Positions 33,709 through 42,270 of a DNA stretch of 64,000 nt are shown here, piece after piece (the stretch's first letter is position 1; the number at the start of each line of letters is the position of its first letter). A program made the position numbers and the translations under genes. Source of the stretch: an uncultured Sulfurovum sp. (lineage in GTDB: Bacteria > Campylobacterota > Campylobacteria > Campylobacterales > Sulfurovaceae); the NCBI GenBank assembly GCA_902727855.1, contig CACVAS010000147.1, positions 1 through 64,000 of the forward strand, in the 5' to 3' direction. The notes under the pieces were generated by a model. That model did no database searches and was not told where the DNA came from. It saw only the letters and a program-made list of their open reading frames with translations.

Positions 33709-34774
33709 TTAATACTCCTACTTTTTGGTTTAGGTTGTAGCTGTTTGCGTGTTTACAATGACCCACAAATGAAGCTTTGACAGATAAAAACTGTTTTATC
33801 TCTAAAAGTCTCATATTTCCTTTTTGGTTTTCGTATGCGTTTAAGTATTTGGCTTTTTTCTTTTTGAAGTTGTTAACTACTCTTTGTCGTACTAGCGTGT
33901 AAGTTGGACGAATGATATACCCTAAAAAGTCTAAACCTTCACTGTGTTTTTTAAGCTTGGTATCTTCTCTTAGTGTAAGTTTTAGCTCTTTTTGTAGGTA
34001 CTCTTCTATCTCACTTTTTAGGTAGGTAAGCCTCTCTTTACTTTCATCAAACAATACAAAGTCATCTACGTAACGTATGTATCTTTTTACTTTTAGTGTA
34101 CGTTTTACAAAATTGTCAAAGTCATTCATATAGACATTAGCAAAAAACTGGCTCGTGAGATTGCCTATGGGCAGTCCTCTATTTTTAGGTATCTTAAAGA
34201 GTGTTTTATGTGGAGGAAGTAGTGCTAACTTACTTTTATCTCCTTTAAAGTAGTAGCTCTTTGTAGGGTCATGAAAGATGATTTTGTTGCTTAAGTAAAG
34301 TACAGAAGAGACATCTAGGTTAGAACCTATGACCTCTTGTTTTATCTTGTCTAGTAGTATCATCTTTTCGAGATTATAAAAAAACCCTTTGATGTCAAGC
34401 TGTAGGTAGTAGCCATCTGCTGTTTGTCTCATATAGCGTTGTGCTTGGCTTACTGCTTGGTGTGTACCTTTGGCTTTTCTGTTGTTATAGACATCATGTA
34501 TAAACTTACGTTCAAAGAGTGGTTCTAGCTGTCCTACAAGGATGTGGTGTACTACCCTGTCCTTGAAATCCGAAGCAAAGACTTCTCTAAGCTTAGGTGA
34601 AGTGGTAAGAAAACAGAGTGATTTTCCTATGTTGTACCTTTTACTGTTTAGTTCGTCATGTATTTTCCAAAGGTTTTCTATGAGGTTTTGTTCAAATTTC
34701 AGAGCATTTATGGTGTTACGTTTGTTTCTACGGCATGCTAGGTATGCTTTGTAAATGTTTTGAAATGTGAACAT
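33674..34774 (-). CDS. DGR-type reverse transcriptase
   Basis: RYVDDFVLF (YxDD) and GLPIGNLTSQ (DGR signature [I/L/V]GxxxSQ); LDFLGYIIRP. Confidence 0.93.
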   Translation of the reverse strand: MFTFQNIYKAYLACRRNKRNTINALKFEQNLIENLWKIHDELNSKRYNIGKSLCFLTTSPKLREVFASDFKDRVVHHILVGQLEPLFERKFIHDVYNNRKAKGTHQAVSQAQRYMRQTADGYYLQLDIKGFFYNLEKMILLDKIKQEVIGSNLDVSSVLYLSNKIIFHDPTKSYYFKGDKSKLALLPPHKTLFKIPKNRGLPIGNLTSQFFANVYMNDFDNFVKRTLKVKRYIRYVDDFVLFDESKERLTYLKSEIEEYLQKELKLTLREDTKLKKHSEGLDFLGYIIRPTYTLVRQRVVNNFKKKKAKYLNAYENQKGNMRLLEIKQFLSVKASFVGHCKHANSYNLNQKVGVLNETNPFDYARA

Positions 34775-34803
34775 TGTCTTTCTCCTTTTTTTGCTATGTA
34801 TCT

Positions 34804-34892
34804 GTAGGGGGCGATTGCCATCGCACCAATTAAAATATGTAAAATGAATCAAATATATTTTATATATTGGTGCGATGGCAATCGCCCCCTAC
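34804..34892. repeat. 27-bp perfect inverted repeat (REP/MITE-like hairpin)
   Basis: GTAGGGGGCGATTGCCATCGCACCAAT at 34804-34830, exact reverse complement at 34866-34892. Confidence 0.9.
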
Positions 34893-34943
34893 GCATTTTC
34901 ATTTAATTAGGGTGATGATATGTTGGGCATCACCCCATTCTTC

Positions 34944-35084
34944 ACTCTCCTGCTCTAACGCAACGAACGTAAAGGCTATTGGTCCTACTGCGGTTGCGCT
35001 GAAGGCCGCTGTAGAAATAGACGCTCCACGCATTGCTGGTACGGCCAACAAAGGTAGTAGACGACCAATAATAGCTAGACGCAC
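34944..35084 (-). repeat. Third VR/TR-homologous block in DGR template position
   Basis: Homologous to VR1 and VR2; not part of a target ORF; lies between avd-like gene and RT. Confidence 0.85.
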
Positions 35085-35139
35085 CTCATAAGTACTCTAT
35101 TTATGCTACTGCTTGTAGAAATGCCACAAGCGTAGACTC

Positions 35140-35574
35140 TTATGCACATAGGCAAGAGTACCGCACAGTGAATGTGGCACGCTTTACAGAGGTCATCTGT
35201 AAACTCTGGCTCTTACTCACTCCCCCCAAGTTTCTTTGACTAGATTTTAGCCAAGCTTGAGCTTGTTTGCACACTGTGACACTCAGTAAAGAGCTATGCT
35301 CAAACTGCTTAAAGTCTTTAAACGCTTTTAGCTCCTTGCTAAGCTGTATGAGCATCTTCATCTCTTCACATGTGTCACGAAGCCTAACTAAGTCATCTAC
35401 TTTATTTTGGCTAAGGTTCGCACGACTTATGGCAAAAAGTAGAGCTTTGCTCTTTTGTCTTAAATCTACACCCATGGTGTACTTGTGGTACTTCTCAAAC
35501 CCTCTTACTATCTGCTCCATATACACAGCCAAACTTAGTGCCGATTTATATATGGGTAGATTTTCATTTCCCAT
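35140..35574 (-). CDS. Avd-like DGR accessory protein (four-helix bundle)
   Basis: MGNENLPIYKSALSLAVYMEQIVRGFEKYHKYTMGVDLRQKSKALLFAISRANLSQNKVDDLVRLRDTCEEMKMLIQLSKELKAF; DGR context. Confidence 0.85.
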   Translation of the reverse strand: MGNENLPIYKSALSLAVYMEQIVRGFEKYHKYTMGVDLRQKSKALLFAISRANLSQNKVDDLVRLRDTCEEMKMLIQLSKELKAFKDFKQFEHSSLLSVTVCKQAQAWLKSSQRNLGGVSKSQSLQMTSVKRATFTVRYSCLCA

Positions 35575-35619
35575 CTTTTCTCCTTTCAAAAATTTAAAAA
35601 ACAAAGGTCAAAAATCAAA

Positions 35620-37290
35620 TTACTCTCCTGCTCTAACGCAACGAACGTAAGCGCTATTGGGCTTACCGTTGCGGTACTGAGAGCCGCGGTAGAAATAGAC
35701 GCCCCACGCATCGCTGGTACGGCCAACATAGGTAGTAGACGACCAATAATTGCTAGACGCACTGTTTTCAAACACAGAGCTTATAGCTGGACTTATGGAA
35801 CCATAATCGCTAAGTCCTACTAACTCTTTTCTTGTAGGTAGCCTCCAGTCACCATGCCCACCCAACCTTAAGTTACTACAATACGTGGTTGCTGTATCTC
35901 CAGAAGTATCTGTACACTTACTTGTGTCTTGCGTCTGTCCATTTTGCCCTCTACAAATGTCGTAGTTGGTTGTAGTGATCCATTGTTTTCTCATGCTAGA
36001 GCTACTGACGTTAGCATCATCTGCCCACTCTAGCCCTGTGATGTGGTCTGTGACTATCTGCGTAGCATCATCTCTTGTGTAGCTAGGGGTGACACCTCTT
36101 TGGTAGTCACCATCGTCATTGGCTACATACACTGTAGTCTGTCCTGTCTTCTTAAGCCCTACAGTTTCCACCACATCTGAAATGTTTACCGTTACCTCTT
36201 GTGTACTCTCATTCCCATATGCATCTGCAGCCGTGGCTGTAAAGGTGTAGACCTCTTTTGTCTCAAAGTCTGGTGCAACTTTAAAGGTGACTACCCCTGT
36301 AGTAGCATTGACATCAAAGTCTGCACTGTCTCCTCCACTAATGCTGTAGCTAATGGCACTCGCATCTGTGGCTTGTAGGGTAATGGCATCTGTTTGGTTT
36401 TCTGCTACGGTGCTGTTGTCCTCTGAGGTAAATGTGGGTGGAGTGGTGTCTACTACATTTACAGTTCTGGTCACTTGTAGTGCTTCATTACCAGAGGTAT
36501 CATTTACATCGTAGTACACATTGTATGTGCCTACAACATTGATATTGACTTCTGTAGTGTTGATGACTATATTTCCTGTGAGGTTGGTATCATAGTTATC
36601 TGTCACTGTAGCACCTAGTTCTGTGTAAGGGGTATGTACTTCTATGGTTTGTGGGTTAGCCCCAGTTAAGGCTATGACTGGTGGGGTGCTGTCTACTATG
36701 GTTACGTTTCTCTCTACTGTGGCAGTGTTGTTATCCATATCTGTAACACTGTAGGTGAGTGTTTGTGTTCCTAGAGTCTGTGTTTCTACACTTCCTGTGA
36801 TGATGATGCTAGATGTGAGGTTTCCATCTAGTGCGTCTATGGCTGTGGCACCTAGTTCTGTGTAAGTCGTGTTGACTTCTAGTGAGAGGCTTGCATCACC
36901 TACAAGGGTCAGCACTGGAGAGGTAGAGAGTATGGTGTCTAGTATCTCTTGTATCTTAGCTGTACTGTCTACCTCTGTGGTATCCAGTAAAGCTATAGCC
37001 TCATTGAGTGGCGTAAGTGTTCTGCTGTCTACACCTGTTACTTGAGCTTGGGTGTAGTCTACTATGCTAGGGGTGCTTGTGTTACCATCACTAGAAGCAT
37101 ACGCTTCTATCTTGTCAAGAGCCAATTCTTTTTGGCTTGGAGAGCTTAGTATAAAGTTAGTCATAATACCCATGAACGCATGTAGTTGTGCATCAGTAAG
37201 GTTATGCTCTTCTGATGACGCTTGCAGTGATGTAAGCGACGTAGAAGCCAAGAGAAACATAGACAGTAGTAGTTTTTTGAAATTGAACAT
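35620..37290 (-). CDS. Large secreted DUF1566 protein with DUF5011/cadherin-like domains; DGR target 1 (VR1)
   Basis: Signal peptide; repeated PVIALTGANPQTIEVHTPYTELGATVTDNYD; C-terminus SNYWSSTTYVGRTSDAWGVYFYRGSQYRNGKPNSAYVRCVRAGE. Confidence 0.9.
   Translation of the reverse strand: MFNFKKLLLSMFLLASTSLTSLQASSEEHNLTDAQLHAFMGIMTNFILSSPSQKELALDKIEAYASSDGNTSTPSIVDYTQAQVTGVDSRTLTPLNEAIALLDTTEVDSTAKIQEILDTILSTSPVLTLVGDASLSLEVNTTYTELGATAIDALDGNLTSSIIITGSVETQTLGTQTLTYSVTDMDNNTATVERNVTIVDSTPPVIALTGANPQTIEVHTPYTELGATVTDNYDTNLTGNIVINTTEVNINVVGTYNVYYDVNDTSGNEALQVTRTVNVVDTTPPTFTSEDNSTVAENQTDAITLQATDASAISYSISGGDSADFDVNATTGVVTFKVAPDFETKEVYTFTATAADAYGNESTQEVTVNISDVVETVGLKKTGQTTVYVANDDGDYQRGVTPSYTRDDATQIVTDHITGLEWADDANVSSSSMRKQWITTTNYDICRGQNGQTQDTSKCTDTSGDTATTYCSNLRLGGHGDWRLPTRKELVGLSDYGSISPAISSVFENSASSNYWSSTTYVGRTSDAWGVYFYRGSQYRNGKPNSAYVRCVRAGE
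35622..35762 (-). repeat. DGR variable repeat VR1
   Basis: 3' end of target 1; homologous to VR2 and 34944-35084. Confidence 0.85.
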
Positions 37291-37331
37291 TTTTACCCCT
37301 CATAATGTATTGTTATGAGTATAGCAAATAG

Positions 37332-37350
37332 CTCTCTCTCTCTCTCTCTC
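37332..37350. repeat. Dinucleotide tract (CT)9C upstream of DGR target 1
   Basis: ctctctctctctctctctc, ~40 nt upstream of the ATG at 37290. Confidence 0.9.
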
Positions 37351-37410
37351 AAACTTTAACTTAAAATAAACTTAAATTATGGTTTTGGGTGGTTTGGTGA
37401 CAGAAAAGTC

Positions 37411-38244
37411 CTAGTTAACTATATAAACCTTTGTCCCTCTACCTACATTTTTATATAACGTTTTGGCTACATGTTCAGGTAGCCTAATGCATCCGTTACT
37501 TGCAGGGTAACGTTTCACATATTTACTAGCATGCAATCCAATACCTGAACCTGTAATGCGCATCCAGTTTTTTAGGAGTGCCCCCTCATAGCGTAAACCT
37601 TTTTTAGAACCTCTAAATTTTCGCTTATCTCCATGGTAAACCTTCTTTTTACCTTTAAAGTAGCCACCAAAAATAGTAGAACGTTTATTGCGTATTTTTT
37701 CTTTTATTTTAAATGTTCCTCTAGGAGTACGTTGGTCTCTATATATTTTAGTATTGGGTTCAAGTTTTCGTTTTGCACCTGTAGTACAAGGAGAGCAAAG
37801 TGCCACTTTATTATCAACATAGAGCTTTACACGTTGTTCAGATAAATCTACTTTTACTTTGGTGTTTCCCTGTTTTACTCTTTTTAGTAGTGCCTTATTT
37901 TTATAGACTTTATAACTTTTACGTAAATTTGTGCGTTTTTTAAACTGACTATACTTTAAATCTTTACTGTATTTCTTTTTTGAATGTTTTTGTTTTTTCT
38001 TAGTTTTAGAAACTGGCTTTTTGTATTTTGGTTTTTTATATTTTTTTTTCTCTTTAAGTAACTTTTTCTTCACTTGTTTCTCAGAAAGTTTTTGTTGCTT
38101 ATATTTTGAAAAACTACTTTTCTTCTTTTGTGGTGCTTCAATACCTCTGCCATAACGCTCTTTAAATTGTGAAGGTGCACAACCGTTAAAAACAAACAGT
38201 AACGCCAAAGATAAGAAAAACCAAAAAGTAAACTTTATTTTCAT
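37411..38244 (-). CDS. L,D-transpeptidase (YkuD) lipoprotein with Lys-rich linker
   Basis: Lipobox FNGCAP; IGLHASKYVKRYPASNGCIRLPE catalytic motif. Confidence 0.88.
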   Translation of the reverse strand: MKIKFTFWFFLSLALLFVFNGCAPSQFKERYGRGIEAPQKKKSSFSKYKQQKLSEKQVKKKLLKEKKKYKKPKYKKPVSKTKKKQKHSKKKYSKDLKYSQFKKRTNLRKSYKVYKNKALLKRVKQGNTKVKVDLSEQRVKLYVDNKVALCSPCTTGAKRKLEPNTKIYRDQRTPRGTFKIKEKIRNKRSTIFGGYFKGKKKVYHGDKRKFRGSKKGLRYEGALLKNWMRITGSGIGLHASKYVKRYPASNGCIRLPEHVAKTLYKNVGRGTKVYIVN

Positions 38245-38252
38245 TGAATGCC

Positions 38253-38957
38253 TTAGAGTATATATGATGATAGGAGCCCCATAAGACCACCAAAAACGCC
38301 ACCCCAAACAACTAGCCAGCCTAAATGCTCTTTAATAAGTTCTTGCACTAAGGTTTTAACCATCTTAGGTGTAAGTTCATTTAAGCGATTGGTAATAAGC
38401 GTTTCAACAGACACTATCATATCATCAGATAGTGCAGAATTTTGTATATGGTAATCTAATTGTGCTTTAAATGCGGAAGAAGAGACAATAGAACCTACAG
38501 CAGACTTAAGTTTGTCTCCAAAAGGCTCACGTAATCCTTCCAGTGCTTCTTCTCCTCCAAACATCGTAATTGCCCCACCAAACTTAGACTCCATAACAGT
38601 TTTAGATAAAGCATCAAAAGCTGGAGAAAAGTCTGCACTCTCTACCAAAGGCTTTAAATCAATTTTTTGCTCTTCATCTTTAAAAAAGTTGCCCAATTGC
38701 TCTTTGTTAAAAAACTGCTTCATAATCATCTCTTTAATAGATGTTTTAAACATTTCAAAGTTTTTTTCTATAACTCCAGAGCCATATAAAAATGGTACTT
38801 TTTCAAAGAGCATATGGATAGCCAATTGATTGGTAATAGCCCCTGAAAGAGCAAAGAGACCTGTATAAAGTAGTGTATTATGGTATGTTTCAGAGACAAT
38901 AAATGAGAGTCCTATAAGTAATACAGCAAGACTATTGGTGATAAACGCTTTAGACAT
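38253..38957 (-). CDS. DUF445 family membrane protein
   Basis: GAITNQLAIHMLFEKVPFLYGSGVI; C-terminal TM. Confidence 0.8.
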   Translation of the reverse strand: MSKAFITNSLAVLLIGLSFIVSETYHNTLLYTGLFALSGAITNQLAIHMLFEKVPFLYGSGVIEKNFEMFKTSIKEMIMKQFFNKEQLGNFFKDEEQKIDLKPLVESADFSPAFDALSKTVMESKFGGAITMFGGEEALEGLREPFGDKLKSAVGSIVSSSAFKAQLDYHIQNSALSDDMIVSVETLITNRLNELTPKMVKTLVQELIKEHLGWLVVWGGVFGGLMGLLSSYIL

Positions 38958-39591
38958 ACTCTAACAACGCCTCCAATTCAACAACACTTCGTACTGCGTC
39001 ACTGTGATCGGTAAATCCCCACTCTACCATCACATAGTCCATGTCACATTTTTTAGCTGCTAATTCATCTCTAGGACCGTCACCTATAAAAATACTCTCT
39101 CTAACACCCACACCCAGTTCATCCATCACTTTATAAAGCATGTCTGGTGCAGGTTTACCCAGAGGTACATCATCATGACATCCTATGGCATCAAAAAGTT
39201 GCAGTATATTCAGGTGTCCCAATGACTCTAAAGTAGACTTTCTATAGGCATTGGTAGCCACAGCGATTAAGTAGCCTTTACTTTTAAGGTTTTCTAGTAA
39301 CGCTTTAATGCCCTCATATAAAACCAATTCTTGGTCATGATTTTTACTGTAATACTCAGAAAACCACTTTTCATGGTCTCTATCAAATGCCTTTGCATGG
39401 TAAAAAAACTGTGCAGGATTAATATCTGGTTCATTCACATATTTTAAAATGTACGCTTTGTCCATCGCTTCAAAACCAAGGTTTGCACGTACATAGTTAA
39501 TCGCATTGGCAATCGTAATAGACGAGTCAACCAAGGTACCATCCATGTCAAAAATGATAAGTTTCTTTTTTGCTGTAACACTTTTATACAC
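38950..39591 (-). CDS. HAD-family hydrolase (phosphoglycolate phosphatase-like)
   Basis: IFDMDGTLVDSS, GKPAPDML, FIGDGPRDELAAKK. Confidence 0.9.
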   Translation of the reverse strand: MYKSVTAKKKLIIFDMDGTLVDSSITIANAINYVRANLGFEAMDKAYILKYVNEPDINPAQFFYHAKAFDRDHEKWFSEYYSKNHDQELVLYEGIKALLENLKSKGYLIAVATNAYRKSTLESLGHLNILQLFDAIGCHDDVPLGKPAPDMLYKVMDELGVGVRESIFIGDGPRDELAAKKCDMDYVMVEWGFTDHSDAVRSVVELEALLEYV

Positions 39592-40514
39592 TAGTTTATC
39601 TCTTTGTTTTTACGTACACTACTCTGATTTAATTTAATATAGATTGATAACCCTATAATAAGCATTGCAATACTTGCTATAAGATATACAGCATAGATAA
39701 GCTGACCAGGATCGGTTAAGGCAAACTTAAAGACCAACATCAATGCTTCAATAGACAGGGCAATAATAATAGAACCTAAGAAGCGTATCATGGTTTGATG
39801 TCCATCTCCTGCACCTTCTTTTTTCTCTTTACCCAAAACCTCTTCTTCAAATATCGCTTTAACCAGATCAAATATAGCAATAGAGAGGGTTAAAAGAATC
39901 GTTGCTTTAAATATTTCATTGGTGTCTATGGCACCTAAGTCTATACCAAAGTGTAAAAATGCATCTACACCTTTAACAAAAAGCAAAAGTGACACCGCAG
40001 AAAGTGCAATAGAAAATGAAGTATATGCTAGTTTTGAAAGTGTCCCAAAAAATGAATCAACGGATGATGGGTGCACCATACGCAAGATATTTGACAACGA
40101 TATATCTACGCAAATAATGCAAAGAAGGTTGTCTTGTTCATCATAAATAGGAAATGCCGATGTAACGACCATAGTATTACTTATATGAGAAGGATAAGGC
40201 TCTGTAAGTGTACACCTATGTTCCTTTACTGTTTTATAATAATAAGCTCTATCTGACCTATTTGCATTTTTACCAATACCTCTTAGTGTTTTAGAGTCAG
40301 ATATATTTGCAATCATCTGCACACCATTCACATCAAGTGCATAAACTGCTTCTGCATGCGGTATACTATCATTTAAAGCATCAAGTTTTGAAAGCACGGT
40401 TTGTATATCACCATTTTGAATGGTATTACTAATATTTCGTCCGGTGATGTAACATAGATAAGCTCTTGCTTTTGCACGTATCTCTGAATACTCTTGTATT
40501 TCTTTAATTTGCAT
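39591..40514 (-). CDS. Cache/PDC sensor-domain membrane protein
   Basis: AVYALDVNGVQMIANISD...RSDRAYYYKTVKEH...AFPIYDEQDNLLCIICVDIS followed by TM helices. Confidence 0.75.
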   Translation of the reverse strand: MQIKEIQEYSEIRAKARAYLCYITGRNISNTIQNGDIQTVLSKLDALNDSIPHAEAVYALDVNGVQMIANISDSKTLRGIGKNANRSDRAYYYKTVKEHRCTLTEPYPSHISNTMVVTSAFPIYDEQDNLLCIICVDISLSNILRMVHPSSVDSFFGTLSKLAYTSFSIALSAVSLLLFVKGVDAFLHFGIDLGAIDTNEIFKATILLTLSIAIFDLVKAIFEEEVLGKEKKEGAGDGHQTMIRFLGSIIIALSIEALMLVFKFALTDPGQLIYAVYLIASIAMLIIGLSIYIKLNQSSVRKNKEIN

Positions 40515-40550
40515 ACATATCTCCTCTTAATATAATAATATTTGGATGTA

Positions 40551-41366
40551 TTATAACACTTTACCCAAAATATCTGAAAATGATGTCTTTTGATTAATAG
40601 CAACTTCTGGGAATATACTACCTGCTGCTGAAAAAGTTAAAATAGTAGAACCCATTTCAAACCAACCAAAAAGTTCTCCTCTTTCTAAAACAAGGTTTTC
40701 ATAGCTGTAATGCTTTGCTTCTCTTATCTCAGAGTTGGTACGTATGTTCTCTTCGAATGTAACAACCATTTTACCGACATTAAGCGCACCTACAAGAACC
40801 AAAGCTTGTGCCCTCCCTTTTTCATCTTCACACTCTATAATCACACGCTCATTTTCTATAAAAAGATCTTTTTTATTACGGAGTAAAGGAAAATTAACTG
40901 GGTACAATTTCCCCGGTATATGTGTAAGGCTTAACACTTTAAGTGTCATAGGCATATGATAACGATGATAATCTTTAGGTGAAAGATAAAAGTTTATAAA
41001 CTCTCCCCCCTCCACTTTTTTAGCTAAATCTTCATGATGCGTTCCAAACAGAGTCTCAATGTCGTAAGACATACCTTTTATTTGGTAGGCTTTACCATCG
41101 ACTATTTTACCTGCATCCGTAATGAGTGCATCTACCCCAGAGATAAGTGCATTTTCATCTTCTGGTAATGTGGGTGTAGTTACAAATGCTCTAGTAAAAA
41201 GCTTGTTAAGTGTCTTATAGCTGCTTGGTTCTGCAAAGGCAGTCATATCAAGCCCCATAAGTTTTACATAGCCAGCATTAATCATGTGTTGAATAACTGA
41301 GGGGAATTCTTTAGAGGCAAATTTACCAAATCCTCTTGATAGTGCTGATGTATAGTGTTTCTTCAT
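40551..41366 (-). CDS. psd: Phosphatidylserine decarboxylase
   Basis: FYLSPKDYHRYHMP and C-terminal GWFEMGSTILTF. Confidence 0.95.
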   Translation of the reverse strand: MKKHYTSALSRGFGKFASKEFPSVIQHMINAGYVKLMGLDMTAFAEPSSYKTLNKLFTRAFVTTPTLPEDENALISGVDALITDAGKIVDGKAYQIKGMSYDIETLFGTHHEDLAKKVEGGEFINFYLSPKDYHRYHMPMTLKVLSLTHIPGKLYPVNFPLLRNKKDLFIENERVIIECEDEKGRAQALVLVGALNVGKMVVTFEENIRTNSEIREAKHYSYENLVLERGELFGWFEMGSTILTFSAAGSIFPEVAINQKTSFSDILGKVL

Positions 41367-41468
41367 ACCTGTTCCTAATTAAAATTAAATGAGTATCATT
41401 ATATCATTTGTGTTTTAGGGTTTAGGAATATTACGCTAGTATTTTGGAAATTAATCGGAGGTTTATCC

Positions 41469-42209
41469 ATGGCAAAATATATACTTTTTGATACAGAAAC
41501 AACAGGTGCGACAGAAGAAGACCGTATCATACAAGTGGGTGCAATGATTGTGCACGGTAAAGATGAAATAGAAGTCTTCGATGAACTCTGTAAACCTGAA
41601 GTGCCCATCACCTTAGAAGCTATGGAGATTCATAACATTACACCCGATGTTATTGAAAACCAACCCCCTTATGCTGAACTCCTTTTTGCAAAAAAACTAG
41701 AAGAGCATAATCATAAAGAGAACTATCTCATTGCACACAACATCAAGTTTGACTTAGGTATGGTAAAAAAAGAAGGCTTTGAAAACAATTATACACTCAT
41801 TGATACCTTACGTTGTGCAAAACATCTACTTCCCAACCTGCCTTACCATAGACTACAATATTTACGTTATGCTTTAGAACTCTACAAAATTGAAGGGGCT
41901 GAGGCAAATACATTAAATATTACTATTAAAGCACATGATGCACTAGGTGATGTACTTGTTATGAAGTTACTCCTTTCCAAACTCGTATCTCTTACTAAGG
42001 TACAATACCCCAATGAGAACATTATGGAAAAACTTGCCGAACTTACACAAACACCTGTAATGATAAGCACTTTTAAGTTTGGAAAACATAAAGGCAAACG
42101 TGTTGAAGATGTAGTGCAAGAAGACCTAAGCTACATTAAATGGATGCGTAGCAATATGGAAATGGATGAAGATTTATCATTTACTTTAGATTATTATTTA
42201 AATCAATAA
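41469..42209 (+). CDS. 3'-5' exonuclease (DnaQ-like)
   Basis: YILFDTETTGATEEDRIIQVGAM ExoI motif; FKFGKHKGKRVEDV C-terminal motif. Confidence 0.88.
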   Translation: MAKYILFDTETTGATEEDRIIQVGAMIVHGKDEIEVFDELCKPEVPITLEAMEIHNITPDVIENQPPYAELLFAKKLEEHNHKENYLIAHNIKFDLGMVKKEGFENNYTLIDTLRCAKHLLPNLPYHRLQYLRYALELYKIEGAEANTLNITIKAHDALGDVLVMKLLLSKLVSLTKVQYPNENIMEKLAELTQTPVMISTFKFGKHKGKRVEDVVQEDLSYIKWMRSNMEMDEDLSFTLDYYLNQ

Positions 42210-42270
42210 ATTCTAAAGCGAAACACCCTATAATTGCAATAATTATTTTACACACAATGGAGTCAATGAT

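Noticed and set aside
33674-34774. Group II intron maturase or retron RT
   Set aside because: Motif is IGNLTSQ, not QGxxxSP or a retron motif; no intron RNA structure seen; VR-bearing targets are adjacent, so DGR is the better call.
34867-35091. ORFs on both strands over the TR-like block (IIGRLLPLLAVPAMRGASIS...)
   Set aside because: Out-of-frame translations of the DUF1566 VR sequence; the real reading is SSYYWSSTTFVGRTSNAW...
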